DNA from: CAZHWT01 sp964536215
GTDB taxonomy: Bacteria > Patescibacteriota > CAZHWT01
Assembly (NCBI GenBank): GCA_964536215.1
Contig: CAZHWT010000002.1
Span: 29,703 to 93,702 of the forward strand
Length of the DNA stretch: 64,000 nucleotides
Reading direction: 5' to 3'
Numbering within the stretch: position 1 is the stretch's first letter; every line of letters begins with the position of its first letter. Positions 14,859 through 24,058 of this stretch are shown piece by piece. Made by a program: the position numbers and the translations under genes. Below the pieces are notes generated by a model, which did no database searches, was not told the origin of the DNA, and saw only the letters and a list, made by a program, of their open reading frames with translations.

Positions 14859-16136
14859 ATGACCGACAACGCTGAAAAATCCACTCAGCAATCTGAATCG
14901 ACGCCTGCTGCGAATGAACAGGCATCAATACTGTCCCCAGAAACCGCGACACCGCCTCAGAAAAAGTTAAACTCGATCCTGGCCACCCTGAGAAAAATAT
15001 TTTTCAATGGGTCCGAATCGAACACTGTATCTGAGGATGAACTGTTGGTTAAAGATCGAGCACCTCGCTCAGAGGAGTCGTCAGTAGTAATTGGGCCAAC
15101 ATTAGCAGAGCTTCTGGATAAGGCTCAAAAGCCTCATTCGGAAACGCCCTCAGCACCGCGGCCAAAACGGTTCGTCATTCCGCGCGTCGAGATTACCGCT
15201 GAGGTTATGTGCGTGATGGCCCAGGAAGTCATAGACAATGCCCATCAAGAGACCTCGTGGGGACTATACGGTATCCGCGATAGTCGCGATCAGGTCGTTA
15301 TCTGTGGGGTATTGCTGCCAGATCACACCGTCCGTCGTAGTGTTGGCAATACAATATTTGGTTCGCCAAGTTATGGTGAAGAGATACGCTGGCTGAAAGC
15401 CAGTTATGAGTTTCGCAAAAAGCATGGCCTCGTGCCGGCAGATACCGAGCTCGAGTTCCTGTTCAAGGGACACTCCCACCATACTCTAGGACTGCGGCGG
15501 TATTCTCCCACAGATATAGCATCCATTAAGGATGCAGTATCTAGTGGTTTAAGAATCGCCATTGGGCCATTGGCCAACATTGACCGATTAGACCGCAAAG
15601 CCGATATCCGCTCAAGTGGAGATCGTGGTGCACTGACTATTCAAACAGGCAATTCCGTTACCTTCCATTTTTATTACCTATCACAGATGATGGTTGAAAA
15701 TGGTATACGGGAGCCTGTCCTGATTCAACCGCACATTCGTAACGATAACTCTGTTACTCCACCACCAAGTTGCTGGAAGTTCCGCAAAGCTGACCTCTTT
15801 AGTCGTCAGATATCGCGACTTGCATCACATGGCTGTACTGTAACAGAGCAGTGGGCTGGCCAAAAGGACGGTTCACTACGGATTGTACTGAAGTTGACTC
15901 ATCCTCATTGGGCAGGCGAGCTAAAAATTAGCACACCACACAATTTTCCCGATTCAGCCACGGAGATTACCCTCCCGGATGGCCAGAAACAATTGTTTGA
16001 GCCAATTTCTGGAGCGGCTAATCCAGGCCAACAATTTGACCTGCTCGATATTGTTGTCGAGCTAGAACGAGAAGGAGCATTGTATGACCATGCAGTTGTA
16101 TCGGACTCAGGGAATCCTGGACCTAAGCCAAGTTAG
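14859..16136 (+). CDS. JAMM/JAB-domain metalloprotease of the ubiquitin-like operon
   Basis: A 425 aa protein in three parts. Residues 1-105 are probably disordered (Ser, Thr, Glu-rich). Residues 108-275 are a JAMM domain: E131 in HQETSWGLYG, and the zinc site H205-S-H207 followed by S216 and D219 in KGHSHHTLGLRRYSPTD. The spacing from HSH to Ser is one residue longer than the usual seven. Residues 295-425 form a separate domain (DLFSRQISRLASHGCTV, then LKISTPHNFPDSATEITLP) that resembles an RWD/E2-like fold without the Cys; this is a guess. The family removes or processes ubiquitin-like modifiers. Its end overlaps the E1 gene by 53 bp. Confidence 0.8.
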   Translation: MTDNAEKSTQQSESTPAANEQASILSPETATPPQKKLNSILATLRKIFFNGSESNTVSEDELLVKDRAPRSEESSVVIGPTLAELLDKAQKPHSETPSAPRPKRFVIPRVEITAEVMCVMAQEVIDNAHQETSWGLYGIRDSRDQVVICGVLLPDHTVRRSVGNTIFGSPSYGEEIRWLKASYEFRKKHGLVPADTELEFLFKGHSHHTLGLRRYSPTDIASIKDAVSSGLRIAIGPLANIDRLDRKADIRSSGDRGALTIQTGNSVTFHFYYLSQMMVENGIREPVLIQPHIRNDNSVTPPPSCWKFRKADLFSRQISRLASHGCTVTEQWAGQKDGSLRIVLKLTHPHWAGELKISTPHNFPDSATEITLPDGQKQLFEPISGAANPGQQFDLLDIVVELEREGALYDHAVVSDSGNPGPKPS

Positions 16137-17004
16137 GCAGCAAAAGCTGCTGGTGCTTGGTCTAGGTAGCGTCGGTTCGCTATGCGTAAGCAATCTAGCC
16201 TACCCATGGCGGCAAATTGTCCTAGCTGACCCAGACACTCTGGAGCCAGAGAACATTGAACGCCATCTGCTAGGCCACGACGGCAACATCGGTCAACCTA
16301 AGGTTGACGGTGTTAAGCGATGGCTCGTAGATCGGGGCATGCAGGAGCAAAATATTACCGCCTATCATGGTAATGCTCTTGACATTCTTGATCAGCACAC
16401 AGACGCCGATCTGGTGCTCGTTGCAATTGACAAACGTCGTGTCCGCGATGCAATTAATGGCTGGTGTTATTCTCATCGAATCCCAGCTATGTATGGCGGC
16501 GTTTATCCTAAAGCCGTCGGTGGGCATATCATGGTTATACCGGATCCCCACCAAGCATGCTATCTGTGCGCCGAACACCTAATGGGTGGCGATACACAGG
16601 ATAGCAAGGAGGTTAATTATGCTGTAGATATCACTCAAATTAAAGACGAGAGTGATATGGAGGCGGCTGTCGCTCTTCGCGCTCCAATCAATGCCATTGC
16701 CACTACCATGGCCAATCTGGCACTTGATTTTCTCAAAGGAAGTACGGTAGAATCCCAGGTATTCATTCAGGTGTTTGCCGAATGGGAAAATATCGTCATG
16801 TTGCCTCATCAGCACCCGGTTGTCGAAGCTTCTTCGCACTATGCGGAGCAGCTAAAGAAGACCATGCTGATGCCAACAGAGGAGGTTCAAATTGACGGCC
16901 AATGGGCCGTTATAAATCGACGTAATACTACGGCTCAGTTGAGCTTGTATCGGTGGGCAAAGTGCCCGCTTCATCTTGCTCGTGTTGAGCTTGATCAAAT
17001 TTAG
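16084..17004 (+). CDS. ThiF/E1-like activating enzyme
   Basis: A 306 aa protein with the adenylating E1 core. The nucleotide-binding loop is GLGSVG (26-31), the strand end is LADPDTLEPENIERHLLG with D49, D51, N57 and R60, and K73 follows in IGQPKVDGVK. D116 (VAIDKRRVR) completes the ATP site. A CYLC motif (C159, C162) is in the place where ThiF-like proteins carry a zinc pair or the acceptor Cys. The C-terminus from residue 210 is not recognised. AAGGAG sits 6 nt before the ATG, inside the JAB gene, indicating translational coupling. It would activate the C-terminus of a modifier and pass it to the E2-like proteins. Confidence 0.87.
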   Translation: MTMQLYRTQGILDLSQVRQQKLLVLGLGSVGSLCVSNLAYPWRQIVLADPDTLEPENIERHLLGHDGNIGQPKVDGVKRWLVDRGMQEQNITAYHGNALDILDQHTDADLVLVAIDKRRVRDAINGWCYSHRIPAMYGGVYPKAVGGHIMVIPDPHQACYLCAEHLMGGDTQDSKEVNYAVDITQIKDESDMEAAVALRAPINAIATTMANLALDFLKGSTVESQVFIQVFAEWENIVMLPHQHPVVEASSHYAEQLKKTMLMPTEEVQIDGQWAVINRRNTTAQLSLYRWAKCPLHLARVELDQI

Positions 17005-17017
17005 AAAGAGGACAGAC

Positions 17018-17245
17018 ATGGTTAGGGACTTTAGCGCTGAGAATGAAATTCCCGAAGTCGAAGTGATCGATCCGGGTGGAGCTCCGCAGGGGCTGGGGAA
17101 CCGCTTCTTCGGCAATATTCCCGGTTTGGGAACGGTGCAACGGGCTATCCAGCCTGTTGAGATTGTCGACGACGAGGGAAGGCCGGCAATGATGCAGGAC
17201 GACGCTGGCATCCAGGCTGCTTCAAAGCGGCACACGTTTGCCTAA
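17018..17245 (+). CDS. Last gene of the ubiquitin-like operon; 75-aa unknown protein
   Basis: A 75 aa acidic protein starting MVRDFSAENEIPEVEVID, with AGAGGA 5 nt before the ATG and only 13 bp after the E1 gene. It has a Gly-Pro-rich centre (GGAPQGLGNRFFGNIPGLG) and a short basic end (AASKRHTFA). It is probably disordered or very small. It has no diglycine end and no beta-grasp pattern, but its size and position resemble those of modifiers in related gene clusters, and processing by the JAB protein cannot be excluded. A strong terminator follows, closing the operon. Confidence 0.6.
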   Translation: MVRDFSAENEIPEVEVIDPGGAPQGLGNRFFGNIPGLGTVQRAIQPVEIVDDEGRPAMMQDDAGIQAASKRHTFA

Positions 17246-17267
17246 ATCACTGCCACTAGGTAGCAAC

Positions 17268-17303
17268 GCCCGAGGGATATTCTATATCCCCCGGGCATTT
17301 TTT
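17268..17303 (+). terminator. Terminator of the ubiquitin-like operon
   Basis: GCCCGAGGGATAT pairs imperfectly with TATATCCCCCGGGC, followed by ATTTTTT. Confidence 0.88.
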
Positions 17304-17309
17304 ATGCAT

Positions 17310-17357
17310 AAAAAACCGGAGCAGCAGATACATTGACTGTATCCACCGTCTCCGGTT
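17310..17357 (-). terminator. Terminator of the coiled-coil gene
   Basis: On the minus strand AACCGGAG and CTCCGGTT pair around a loop holding a second small stem; TTTTTTATGC follows. Confidence 0.8.
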
Positions 17358-17365
17358 ATATACTC

Positions 17366-18658
17366 CTATCCTCCCGCTCGAGATTGCTTAGCGGCCGTAT
17401 GGTGTTGCTCAGCCAGCAGCGCCACAAAGGAACGGCGCTCTTGAATGACTTTAACCTTGGCACTTAGGATAGCTGCGTCCATCTTTCCGCCGCCTAAGCT
17501 GATGTACTCCAGTCTTTCCTCCTCTTTCTGTAATTGTCGAAGCACGTCTTCCGGCATGTCGTAAATAAACATCAGGCAATATTCCCAGGTCTGATCAAAA
17601 TCAACCTCGAGTTGAATCAAATCTGACTGGACTTTCTCGACCTGAGCTAAGAGAGTTGCCTTGCTATCTCGCACCATGCTCAACGACTGCTTGGCTTGCT
17701 GGATAATTATGTCAGCGTCCACCATGGCTTGGATAGCTTCTTGCCAGTTTTGCGCATCCATACTAATCTCGTGCTGCAGTTGTGGCAGACGGGACCAGCA
17801 GTGGTTTATGACTTCTACTGCTGCCTTGAATATCCGACGTGGTTCCTCAAGGCAAGAGTCTGCATAGATGTCGGCGATCTCATTGATAACCTGCTCAGTC
17901 TGAGGGATATCCTTCACCCGCGCATCAGTCACTTCAGCAATAAACTCGCCAAGCGCCTTTTCGGCCCGCCCCTTGAACTCCACAAGCTTTTTTATTTTGC
18001 GCCGCGTGGCTACGAGGTGCTTGTGGTATTGCTTAGCCAAATCGGCTGCCATAAAAGGGTTCTGGTTCTGCTCACGAATCGCCTGTTCTAGTAGGTCCTT
18101 AGTTCTCAGGCATTCCTGATAAAACGGCTGGACCTGGTATTGCTGTCGAGCCAGTTCGTTTAATTCGCCGACAGTCCTATGCAGCAAGTTCTCGGTTACT
18201 CGAATAGCTGCTTTTACTTCAACATAAGCAGCAGACAAGTTCTGCATCGCTGCTATTTGCTGCTGCATTGAGGAAGCCAAATGGACAAAGTTAGTATGGA
18301 GTAGTGACGACTTTCTGATCACAGCTTCAAATTGGTATTTTGAAGTAACGCGCCCCTCATTCCACTCTTGTACGAACTGAGACCAGGAGGTCGCCAATTC
18401 GTTATACCTGCGAAGACTGGCACTATACTCAGCCTCTCGCTGAGTAATCATTTCTGAATCGATTTGCAGTTGGGCCAGTTGATTCCAAGCGTCACGTAAT
18501 TGTGAGCATAATTGACGAACTTCACGCTCCTTAACTGGAACTGCAACTACTTGTCGTGTCGCAGTCTGACGAGCCTGATCAAAGGCTGACCAATTGGTCA
18601 GTCCGACCAGGATACCAATAAGCACTACTGCCACCAGTAGTGGAAGCCATATTGCCAT
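17366..18658 (-). CDS. Membrane-anchored coiled-coil protein
   Basis: A 430 aa protein. One N-terminal membrane segment (WLPLLVAVVLIGILVGL, residues 4-20) is followed by about 400 residues of almost continuous helix with Gln, Glu, Leu and Arg heptads, for example QLCSQLRDAWNQLAQLQ. AAGGAGG lies 7 nt before the ATG. The fold resembles PspA- or LemA-like and TolA-like helical proteins in style, but no signature is recognised. It is convergent with the ubiquitin-like operon, so co-function is possible but not shown. Confidence 0.72.
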   Translation of the reverse strand: MAIWLPLLVAVVLIGILVGLTNWSAFDQARQTATRQVVAVPVKEREVRQLCSQLRDAWNQLAQLQIDSEMITQREAEYSASLRRYNELATSWSQFVQEWNEGRVTSKYQFEAVIRKSSLLHTNFVHLASSMQQQIAAMQNLSAAYVEVKAAIRVTENLLHRTVGELNELARQQYQVQPFYQECLRTKDLLEQAIREQNQNPFMAADLAKQYHKHLVATRRKIKKLVEFKGRAEKALGEFIAEVTDARVKDIPQTEQVINEIADIYADSCLEEPRRIFKAAVEVINHCWSRLPQLQHEISMDAQNWQEAIQAMVDADIIIQQAKQSLSMVRDSKATLLAQVEKVQSDLIQLEVDFDQTWEYCLMFIYDMPEDVLRQLQKEEERLEYISLGGGKMDAAILSAKVKVIQERRSFVALLAEQHHTAAKQSRAGG

Positions 18659-18804
18659 TGAACACCTCCTTGGAAGGCAAGGCTAATCAACGTTGTAAAC
18701 GTGCTGAGGCTAATAAAAGGCTCAAACGGATTATATCACAAAATACATAATTATAGGGTTTATTTGAATCGATGAATTATATTTATTAATACTAAGAGTC
18801 TCAG

Positions 18805-18847
18805 TAAAAAATGGCTTCACTGGATATAGTTGTCCAGTGAAGCCATT
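18805..18847 (-). terminator. Strong intrinsic terminator
   Basis: ATGGCTTCACTGGA pairs perfectly with TCCAGTGAAGCCAT; on the minus strand TTTTTTACTG follows. Confidence 0.93.
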
Positions 18848-18869
18848 GGTGGTTAAGCAAGGCTAGCTA

Positions 18870-19037
18870 TTAGCTCTTCTTGCCACCGTTGTTGCCACCC
18901 CCGCCCTTGAGCGAGTCGTGGTGATCTTTCTTTTTCTCAAAGTTTTTAGACTTTGAGGAGTCGTCGGCCTTTTTTTCTCGGTCTCCTGACTTTTTGTTGC
19001 CGAACGGGGTATAGTTGGGTTTAGGCTTGTTTGCCAT
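18870..19037 (-). CDS. Small lysine/glycine-rich protein
   Basis: A 55 aa, highly basic, probably disordered protein. It starts MANKPKPNYTPFGNKKSGD and ends in a Gly-rich tail (GGGGNNGGKKS). The ATG at 19037 is set by AGGAGATGG upstream. Such short Lys/Gly-rich proteins often bind nucleic acids, but no family is recognised. It has its own promoter-like TATAAT at about 19111 and a very strong terminator. Confidence 0.6.
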   Translation of the reverse strand: MANKPKPNYTPFGNKKSGDREKKADDSSKSKNFEKKKDHHDSLKGGGGNNGGKKS

Positions 19038-19382
19038 GCTCCATCTCCTGGAGTATGCGGCAGATACCGCGCAGTGCTCAGACTCCCTAAGCGAGGCTAT
19101 GGTACCACAATTATATGTAAAGCACAATAGTAAAACTAAAAGGTTACATTAGCGTAGCGGAAGCTGTTGTAGGAGTATAACGTCGTGGCTATGATCCGAC
19201 TAACAATTCTCACACTTATCTTTACCACAGAATATCTCACATGATTGCCGGTGCAAGCTTAAGTGTCGGTTAGTAAAAGTTTATACTAGTAGCTGTCAAA
19301 AGTATTGGACAGAAATTGGCAATGGAATAACGGTCATCTAGCCATGGAATGGCCTCCAGTTCAGATGCTATACTTGATTCTA

Positions 19383-22300
19383 ATGTCCTCTGAATTTGGT
19401 ACACCCCCACCAGATAAACTGCAATTGGTTGAGAAAGCTGACGCTCCTGCATTAAAGCAAGCCCCACTGCATACACACCGACCTGTTGAGATTCAACACA
19501 TCGAGCATAGTACTAATATAGATACTAGCTATGGCGAGAAAACCTGGCATCCATCGCAGTCTATTGTCGATTTGCTTCAGAACCACCTCGACGCTAATAC
19601 TTCTGCCTTTGAAAAGTCACGCCTCAAATTAGTTGGTATATCGGAATACAAACCTGATCAACAGGCCATCCTGGAGTCAATGTCCCTCTTTGCGGCTGAA
19701 ACAGATCCTGTCGTCCAAGAAGTACACTTTCATAAGCTTGTGGCGCTACTTGAATCATCCTCTGGCATTAGCACACTGCTTCAGGATAGCCAACAGAATA
19801 TGAATGCATTATGGCAGCAGCTTCAAGAGGTAAGGTATGAAGTCCCAGAGCTTAAGCTGAAGCTAAGCAACGGCCAAACAAGTAAATTCGTGTCCTATAC
19901 AGAAGTGGCGACGGAGGACTCCGAATGGCAGGTCGTTGGTTACCTTATAGCAGATAATGGGCCCGGCTTTGATCATGCGCTGCTTGGCCTGATGGGTGCT
20001 ACAACTAAAGGCGAAGATGACAATAGACGAGGTGGATTGGGTGAAGGGTTAAAAATGAGCCTAGCCCAGTTGAATAGGGTTGGCGCGGATGTGCGGATCC
20101 TGTCCCGGAATACCGACCAATCGTGGTGGCTTAAGCCCCAGGTTAATGACGGGCTTTTGTCGCTGGATGGTACGGCTGTCGATCGGAAGCTGACAGTTCA
20201 ATCGCCATCGGAAGGGTCTCGGACAATGGTTGATCTTAGTCAAGCCAATATGACAGACCTGCAATGGAGAGAAATTCGGAACATCTTGGATAGTCGAATC
20301 TCGCCCGAAGGCATTGCTAAGTATGTCCTGGAGTTCCATCCCGACATAGCCCCAGAAAAGCTCGAAGGCGATGCCTTGTTTCAGAATGAAGTGCCAGCTG
20401 GGCGGGTGTACGTTAAAGGACTGCTGGTTGAGGAAGATCGGTCAGATTTACTTTGGAGCTACAACTTATCGGACAAATGGGCCATTTCTGGCCGCGATCG
20501 CAAGACGGTTGATGTAGCCATACTTGACGTAGCCATTATCGACAAGTTGACTGACTTGACAGACTACGAGTCTATCTTGCAGATAGTCCGACTAATGAAT
20601 GATCCATCCACAGATATCATTCCCCGGGAAGTAAGATGCCTGCGGTTTATCTATAAATTGCCGGAGTCTCAGCAGTCACTCTGGCGACAGGCAATAGAGG
20701 AAGTATTTCATTTTGAGTCAGGTAAGACTGTGTTCTGCCCATCGAATGCCGACTTTGAACATAAACGATTAGCCGAACAACGCGGCTATACATTGCTGGT
20801 CGTCAGGCCAGAGATTTTATCCATGTTATCCATTATTTCCGCAGCCTATGATCCCTCGCCTGTCTATAGATTAGATGAACTTGTGAAGCAGCTCACTGCA
20901 TCGGACGAATCAACTGAAACGATTGATAAAACTTTTAACGCCGTGCTCCATCATATGGTAGAAAGCTATGCAGCTGATAATCTGGCTACAATCCCGCGCA
21001 GTCAATATCAATTAGGCAATCTGTCTTTTGTGCACAAAACAAATAGTAATGCAGATAGATTTATGACCGACTTCCCATATTGGGTAGACTGGTATAAGGA
21101 TACGATCGCAGTTGATACCGACGCCATCTCTAATGGCTTTGCTCGCGATGCCGATTTGCTGCTAGCCACAGAGATGTTCTTCGAATGGAAATCGTCATTC
21201 ACTGACGAAGTACAACATGCCTTGGGTCAAATGGTGGCCAGCGCAGTGCTTCGTCATCACCCGGAGCTGTTCGAAGTGGCGTTGCCAAGTCATATTGCAG
21301 AGCGCATTGCTGTAGATGTGCCTAACATTGGCTACACTAATGAACAGCGTCAGAAAGATGCTGTAAAAATTGCCTTCGACTACTTAGAAGCACAGCTTTA
21401 TCATTTAGCAACCGATGAGGACCGCCAGCAATTTCTAGCGTCAATTGAGGCGACCAAGCAGTTATTGGCTGGGACGGACGCAGATATAGTCAAATCTGTA
21501 CCACTGTCTTCGTTTATATACCTACCATTTCATGTTGCTGGTCAACTAAAATGGGTTACTGAAGAGCTAGAGGTAGCTGACAACGCAAAGGATTTTCCAT
21601 GGCTAAAACTGCGTCGATCGCCGGATGAAATAGATGATTTACAATCCCTTAATTATATGCTCTTGGATATACCTGTAGGGCAATACAAATCCTACGGATA
21701 TAAGGCCGGCGATCAGAAAGGACGATTGGTTATATCAAGGACGGACTATGGATATAGTGTTGATCGTATCGAAGATATCCTGACAGCATCTGACACTTCA
21801 AGCCACAATCAGGCTGCTATCGATGAAAAGGCCGGGGACAATGTTCAATCGTTTATCTTGGGCGATTTGTTATATATAAATCTCAATCAGCCGGATGCTC
21901 AATTTTATGAAATTCCCACTCCTCAAACTACTCCGCTTCCAGAAAAAAATCGGGGTTTAGAATTTATTTCGGCTAACACGACGTTAGATTATGGTAGCAA
22001 AGTCTGGAGTGATCCCAAGCGCATCCTGATCGATGCTATTCAGAATCATCGTGATGCCAATGGTGGTCAGCCGCCACGCATTACCTTCCAGATTAGTAAT
22101 AGCCAGGGCGAGACTATGGATGTAGATATGGCCGCCCTCACTGGCATGCCTTCAGATTGGGTGATTGTGAGCGTGTCAATTGAAGATCATGGCACGGGAT
22201 ATACCACTCCATATCTGGTGCAAATGGGGAGTAGTACCAAAACTGATGCAGACGCAGGTAAGTTTGGAGAGGGGCTGAAGATGTTGACCGCCGCAGCTAC

Positions 22301-23723
22301 GCGCCAGCAGATTGACCTCCGGTTGGAATCTAAGGATTGGCAGGCTTCTCCTACTTCAACAACCGAACAAGCTATTGACCATGACACTGGTCAGAGTAAA
22401 CAGTTTGACGTTCTAGCCTATAATCTTAAGTGGTCTGATCGGCCTAGAGATGGATCCATGACCACCTTCTCTATTTTTAGCAACGGTCACCCCTGGAGCC
22501 GCCAGCAATTTGAACAGCTGCAGCGGTCGGAAGAATTGCTTGTGAACGATGCGCATGTACCGCAGCGAATCCGAACGTGGCGCCAATGGTTGGACATACT
22601 TGATCCTCGCGTTACCGATGCCACCGGAAATACTGGACTGGATAGGTTTGTGTTGCCGGTTGAGTCAGAGAAATTTTACAACGCATATGTCAGCGTGTTA
22701 ACAGATCGACCTGGCCAAGTCTTTGAAAAGAATTTGCTTATACCTGACGCTGCTACAAGCCTTAATGGCAGCAAGCAGCTCATGTTTGGCTATAACTTGC
22801 ACCAGTCAACCATAAACACGAGAGAGCGAAATGCCATTTCACCAACAGTCTTTAAGGATACTGTTTCCCAGTATTTTAATCAGGACGCTGGCAGTGTCAT
22901 CTTTAAGGAGATGCTAAGTAGAGCCAAAGAGGATCCTCAGACTAGTTATTATGAGTATGAGCTTTTAGAAGAGTCTGACCGTGTGCAGATACTTTTACGG
23001 CAGGCCTACTATGACGTCTTTGGTGATGATGCTATTTTGTCTATCGCTAGCATTTCTGAACAACAGCATCAAGAAGAGTTGATGAAGGTGCATTTAGAGC
23101 GAGCTAATACGGTATTCCTACCACCTTTCCTAACAAGGCGGCTCAGTAAGTCGGTTTATACAACGGCTGACTATTTCAAGAATTTAGAGGGTAAAGAAGT
23201 TGAAGTAACCGATCAAGAGCGCGCTCAGTTGTACACATTAGCTACCCGCGTTAACCAAATTGTTGATGATTATTACCGGCAAATGTTAAATGATCCAGAC
23301 AAGCTGCAGTACCTTAGTAAGGGATGGCTAAAGCTAGGCTATGACCAAGGTGAAGTGGTTGATGTTATCAGGGATCGACTTGCTCAATTGTCTCAGATGA
23401 ATGAGCAGGATATTAGAGTTGGCTCTAGTTTAAATCCTCATGGCGGCATGTATAAAACCGGCCAGGATAATCGAATTAAAATCGAGGTCAGTCAAGTCTT
23501 ATTGCATAATCATAAAGCATTTTTGGAGGTCTATCTTCATGAGGTTATTCACCATATGACTGGAGAAAATGATTTTGAGTTAGGCTTCGTCCGAGGTTTT
23601 GTGGCTTTGGCTATGCAGGCAGATGAGCACGTTCAACGCCTTACGAAAATAGAGCAAAAGGCGCTATCATTGCCGTTGATTCGTAAATTTTTGAATGCCA
23701 GAACGCGTATCAAGCGAAGATAG
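19383..23723 (+). CDS. Giant protein with two GHKL ATPase domains and an HExxH motif
   Basis: About 1446 aa from ATG 19383; a TTG at 19305 and an ATG at 19344 are alternative starts, and none has a good ribosome-binding site. GHKL domain 1 (about the first 350 residues) has the N box WHPSQSIVDLLQNHLDAN, the G1 box IADNGPGFD and the G2 box GLGEGLKMS. Domain 2 (about residues 860-1120) repeats it: ILIDAIQNHRDAN, then EDHGTGYT, and KFGEGLKML. The C-terminus carries HEVIHHMTGEND, a zincin-like HExxH. GHKL ATPases (HSP90, MutL, MORC, topoisomerase VI) clamp on ATP binding. A tandem pair plus a possible protease is unusual. No neighbour clearly shares its operon. Confidence 0.82.
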   Translation: MSSEFGTPPPDKLQLVEKADAPALKQAPLHTHRPVEIQHIEHSTNIDTSYGEKTWHPSQSIVDLLQNHLDANTSAFEKSRLKLVGISEYKPDQQAILESMSLFAAETDPVVQEVHFHKLVALLESSSGISTLLQDSQQNMNALWQQLQEVRYEVPELKLKLSNGQTSKFVSYTEVATEDSEWQVVGYLIADNGPGFDHALLGLMGATTKGEDDNRRGGLGEGLKMSLAQLNRVGADVRILSRNTDQSWWLKPQVNDGLLSLDGTAVDRKLTVQSPSEGSRTMVDLSQANMTDLQWREIRNILDSRISPEGIAKYVLEFHPDIAPEKLEGDALFQNEVPAGRVYVKGLLVEEDRSDLLWSYNLSDKWAISGRDRKTVDVAILDVAIIDKLTDLTDYESILQIVRLMNDPSTDIIPREVRCLRFIYKLPESQQSLWRQAIEEVFHFESGKTVFCPSNADFEHKRLAEQRGYTLLVVRPEILSMLSIISAAYDPSPVYRLDELVKQLTASDESTETIDKTFNAVLHHMVESYAADNLATIPRSQYQLGNLSFVHKTNSNADRFMTDFPYWVDWYKDTIAVDTDAISNGFARDADLLLATEMFFEWKSSFTDEVQHALGQMVASAVLRHHPELFEVALPSHIAERIAVDVPNIGYTNEQRQKDAVKIAFDYLEAQLYHLATDEDRQQFLASIEATKQLLAGTDADIVKSVPLSSFIYLPFHVAGQLKWVTEELEVADNAKDFPWLKLRRSPDEIDDLQSLNYMLLDIPVGQYKSYGYKAGDQKGRLVISRTDYGYSVDRIEDILTASDTSSHNQAAIDEKAGDNVQSFILGDLLYINLNQPDAQFYEIPTPQTTPLPEKNRGLEFISANTTLDYGSKVWSDPKRILIDAIQNHRDANGGQPPRITFQISNSQGETMDVDMAALTGMPSDWVIVSVSIEDHGTGYTTPYLVQMGSSTKTDADAGKFGEGLKMLTAAATRQQIDLRLESKDWQASPTSTTEQAIDHDTGQSKQFDVLAYNLKWSDRPRDGSMTTFSIFSNGHPWSRQQFEQLQRSEELLVNDAHVPQRIRTWRQWLDILDPRVTDATGNTGLDRFVLPVESEKFYNAYVSVLTDRPGQVFEKNLLIPDAATSLNGSKQLMFGYNLHQSTINTRERNAISPTVFKDTVSQYFNQDAGSVIFKEMLSRAKEDPQTSYYEYELLEESDRVQILLRQAYYDVFGDDAILSIASISEQQHQEELMKVHLERANTVFLPPFLTRRLSKSVYTTADYFKNLEGKEVEVTDQERAQLYTLATRVNQIVDDYYRQMLNDPDKLQYLSKGWLKLGYDQGEVVDVIRDRLAQLSQMNEQDIRVGSSLNPHGGMYKTGQDNRIKIEVSQVLLHNHKAFLEVYLHEVIHHMTGENDFELGFVRGFVALAMQADEHVQRLTKIEQKALSLPLIRKFLNARTRIKRR

Positions 23724-24058
23724 TAGATCTAGTTGTGCCATCCGCTATAGTAATTTGACAACCCATAACCGTATCAGATATAGACGAGTTACTTCGAGCA
23801 CATAGTTAAAAGAACGAAGAGGCGATAAGCGCCTATCCGTCCGTCGTTTGTGGCGGCAACACTACTGCACTCCTCGATCAAACGCGGAGTGCAGCGCTAC
23901 TGGAACGTTTTCAGTTTTCCCAAATTCTAGAATGACACTGTGGTGCACTAGCTAATGACTACATTTGTATAATGCTTTAGGGAAGGTAAAAAATGCCCCA
24001 CTCAGGTAAGGAGTGGGGCAAGGTGTAAACTGTAGCCTAGTGACCGTGCCATGTTAGG
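23724..24058. other. 335-bp intergenic stretch
   Basis: It contains a GCACTCC/GGAGTGC hairpin (about 23867-23892) after the giant gene, without a T run, and a strong minus-strand terminator at 23987-24020. No gene is seen. Confidence 0.5.
23987..24020 (-). terminator. Intrinsic terminator of the 24059-24229 gene
   Basis: TGCCCCACTC pairs with GAGTGGGGCA; on the minus strand TTTTTTACC follows. Confidence 0.9.

Noticed and set aside
13137..17245. Type II CBASS operon
   Set aside because: There is no CD-NTase gene, and the E1 and E2 functions are on separate proteins instead of a fused Cap2.
13137..17245. PRTRC plasmid cassette
   Set aside because: It shares ThiF and JAB components, but there is no ParB-related or ParM-like gene, and the small protein does not resemble the PRTRC modifier.
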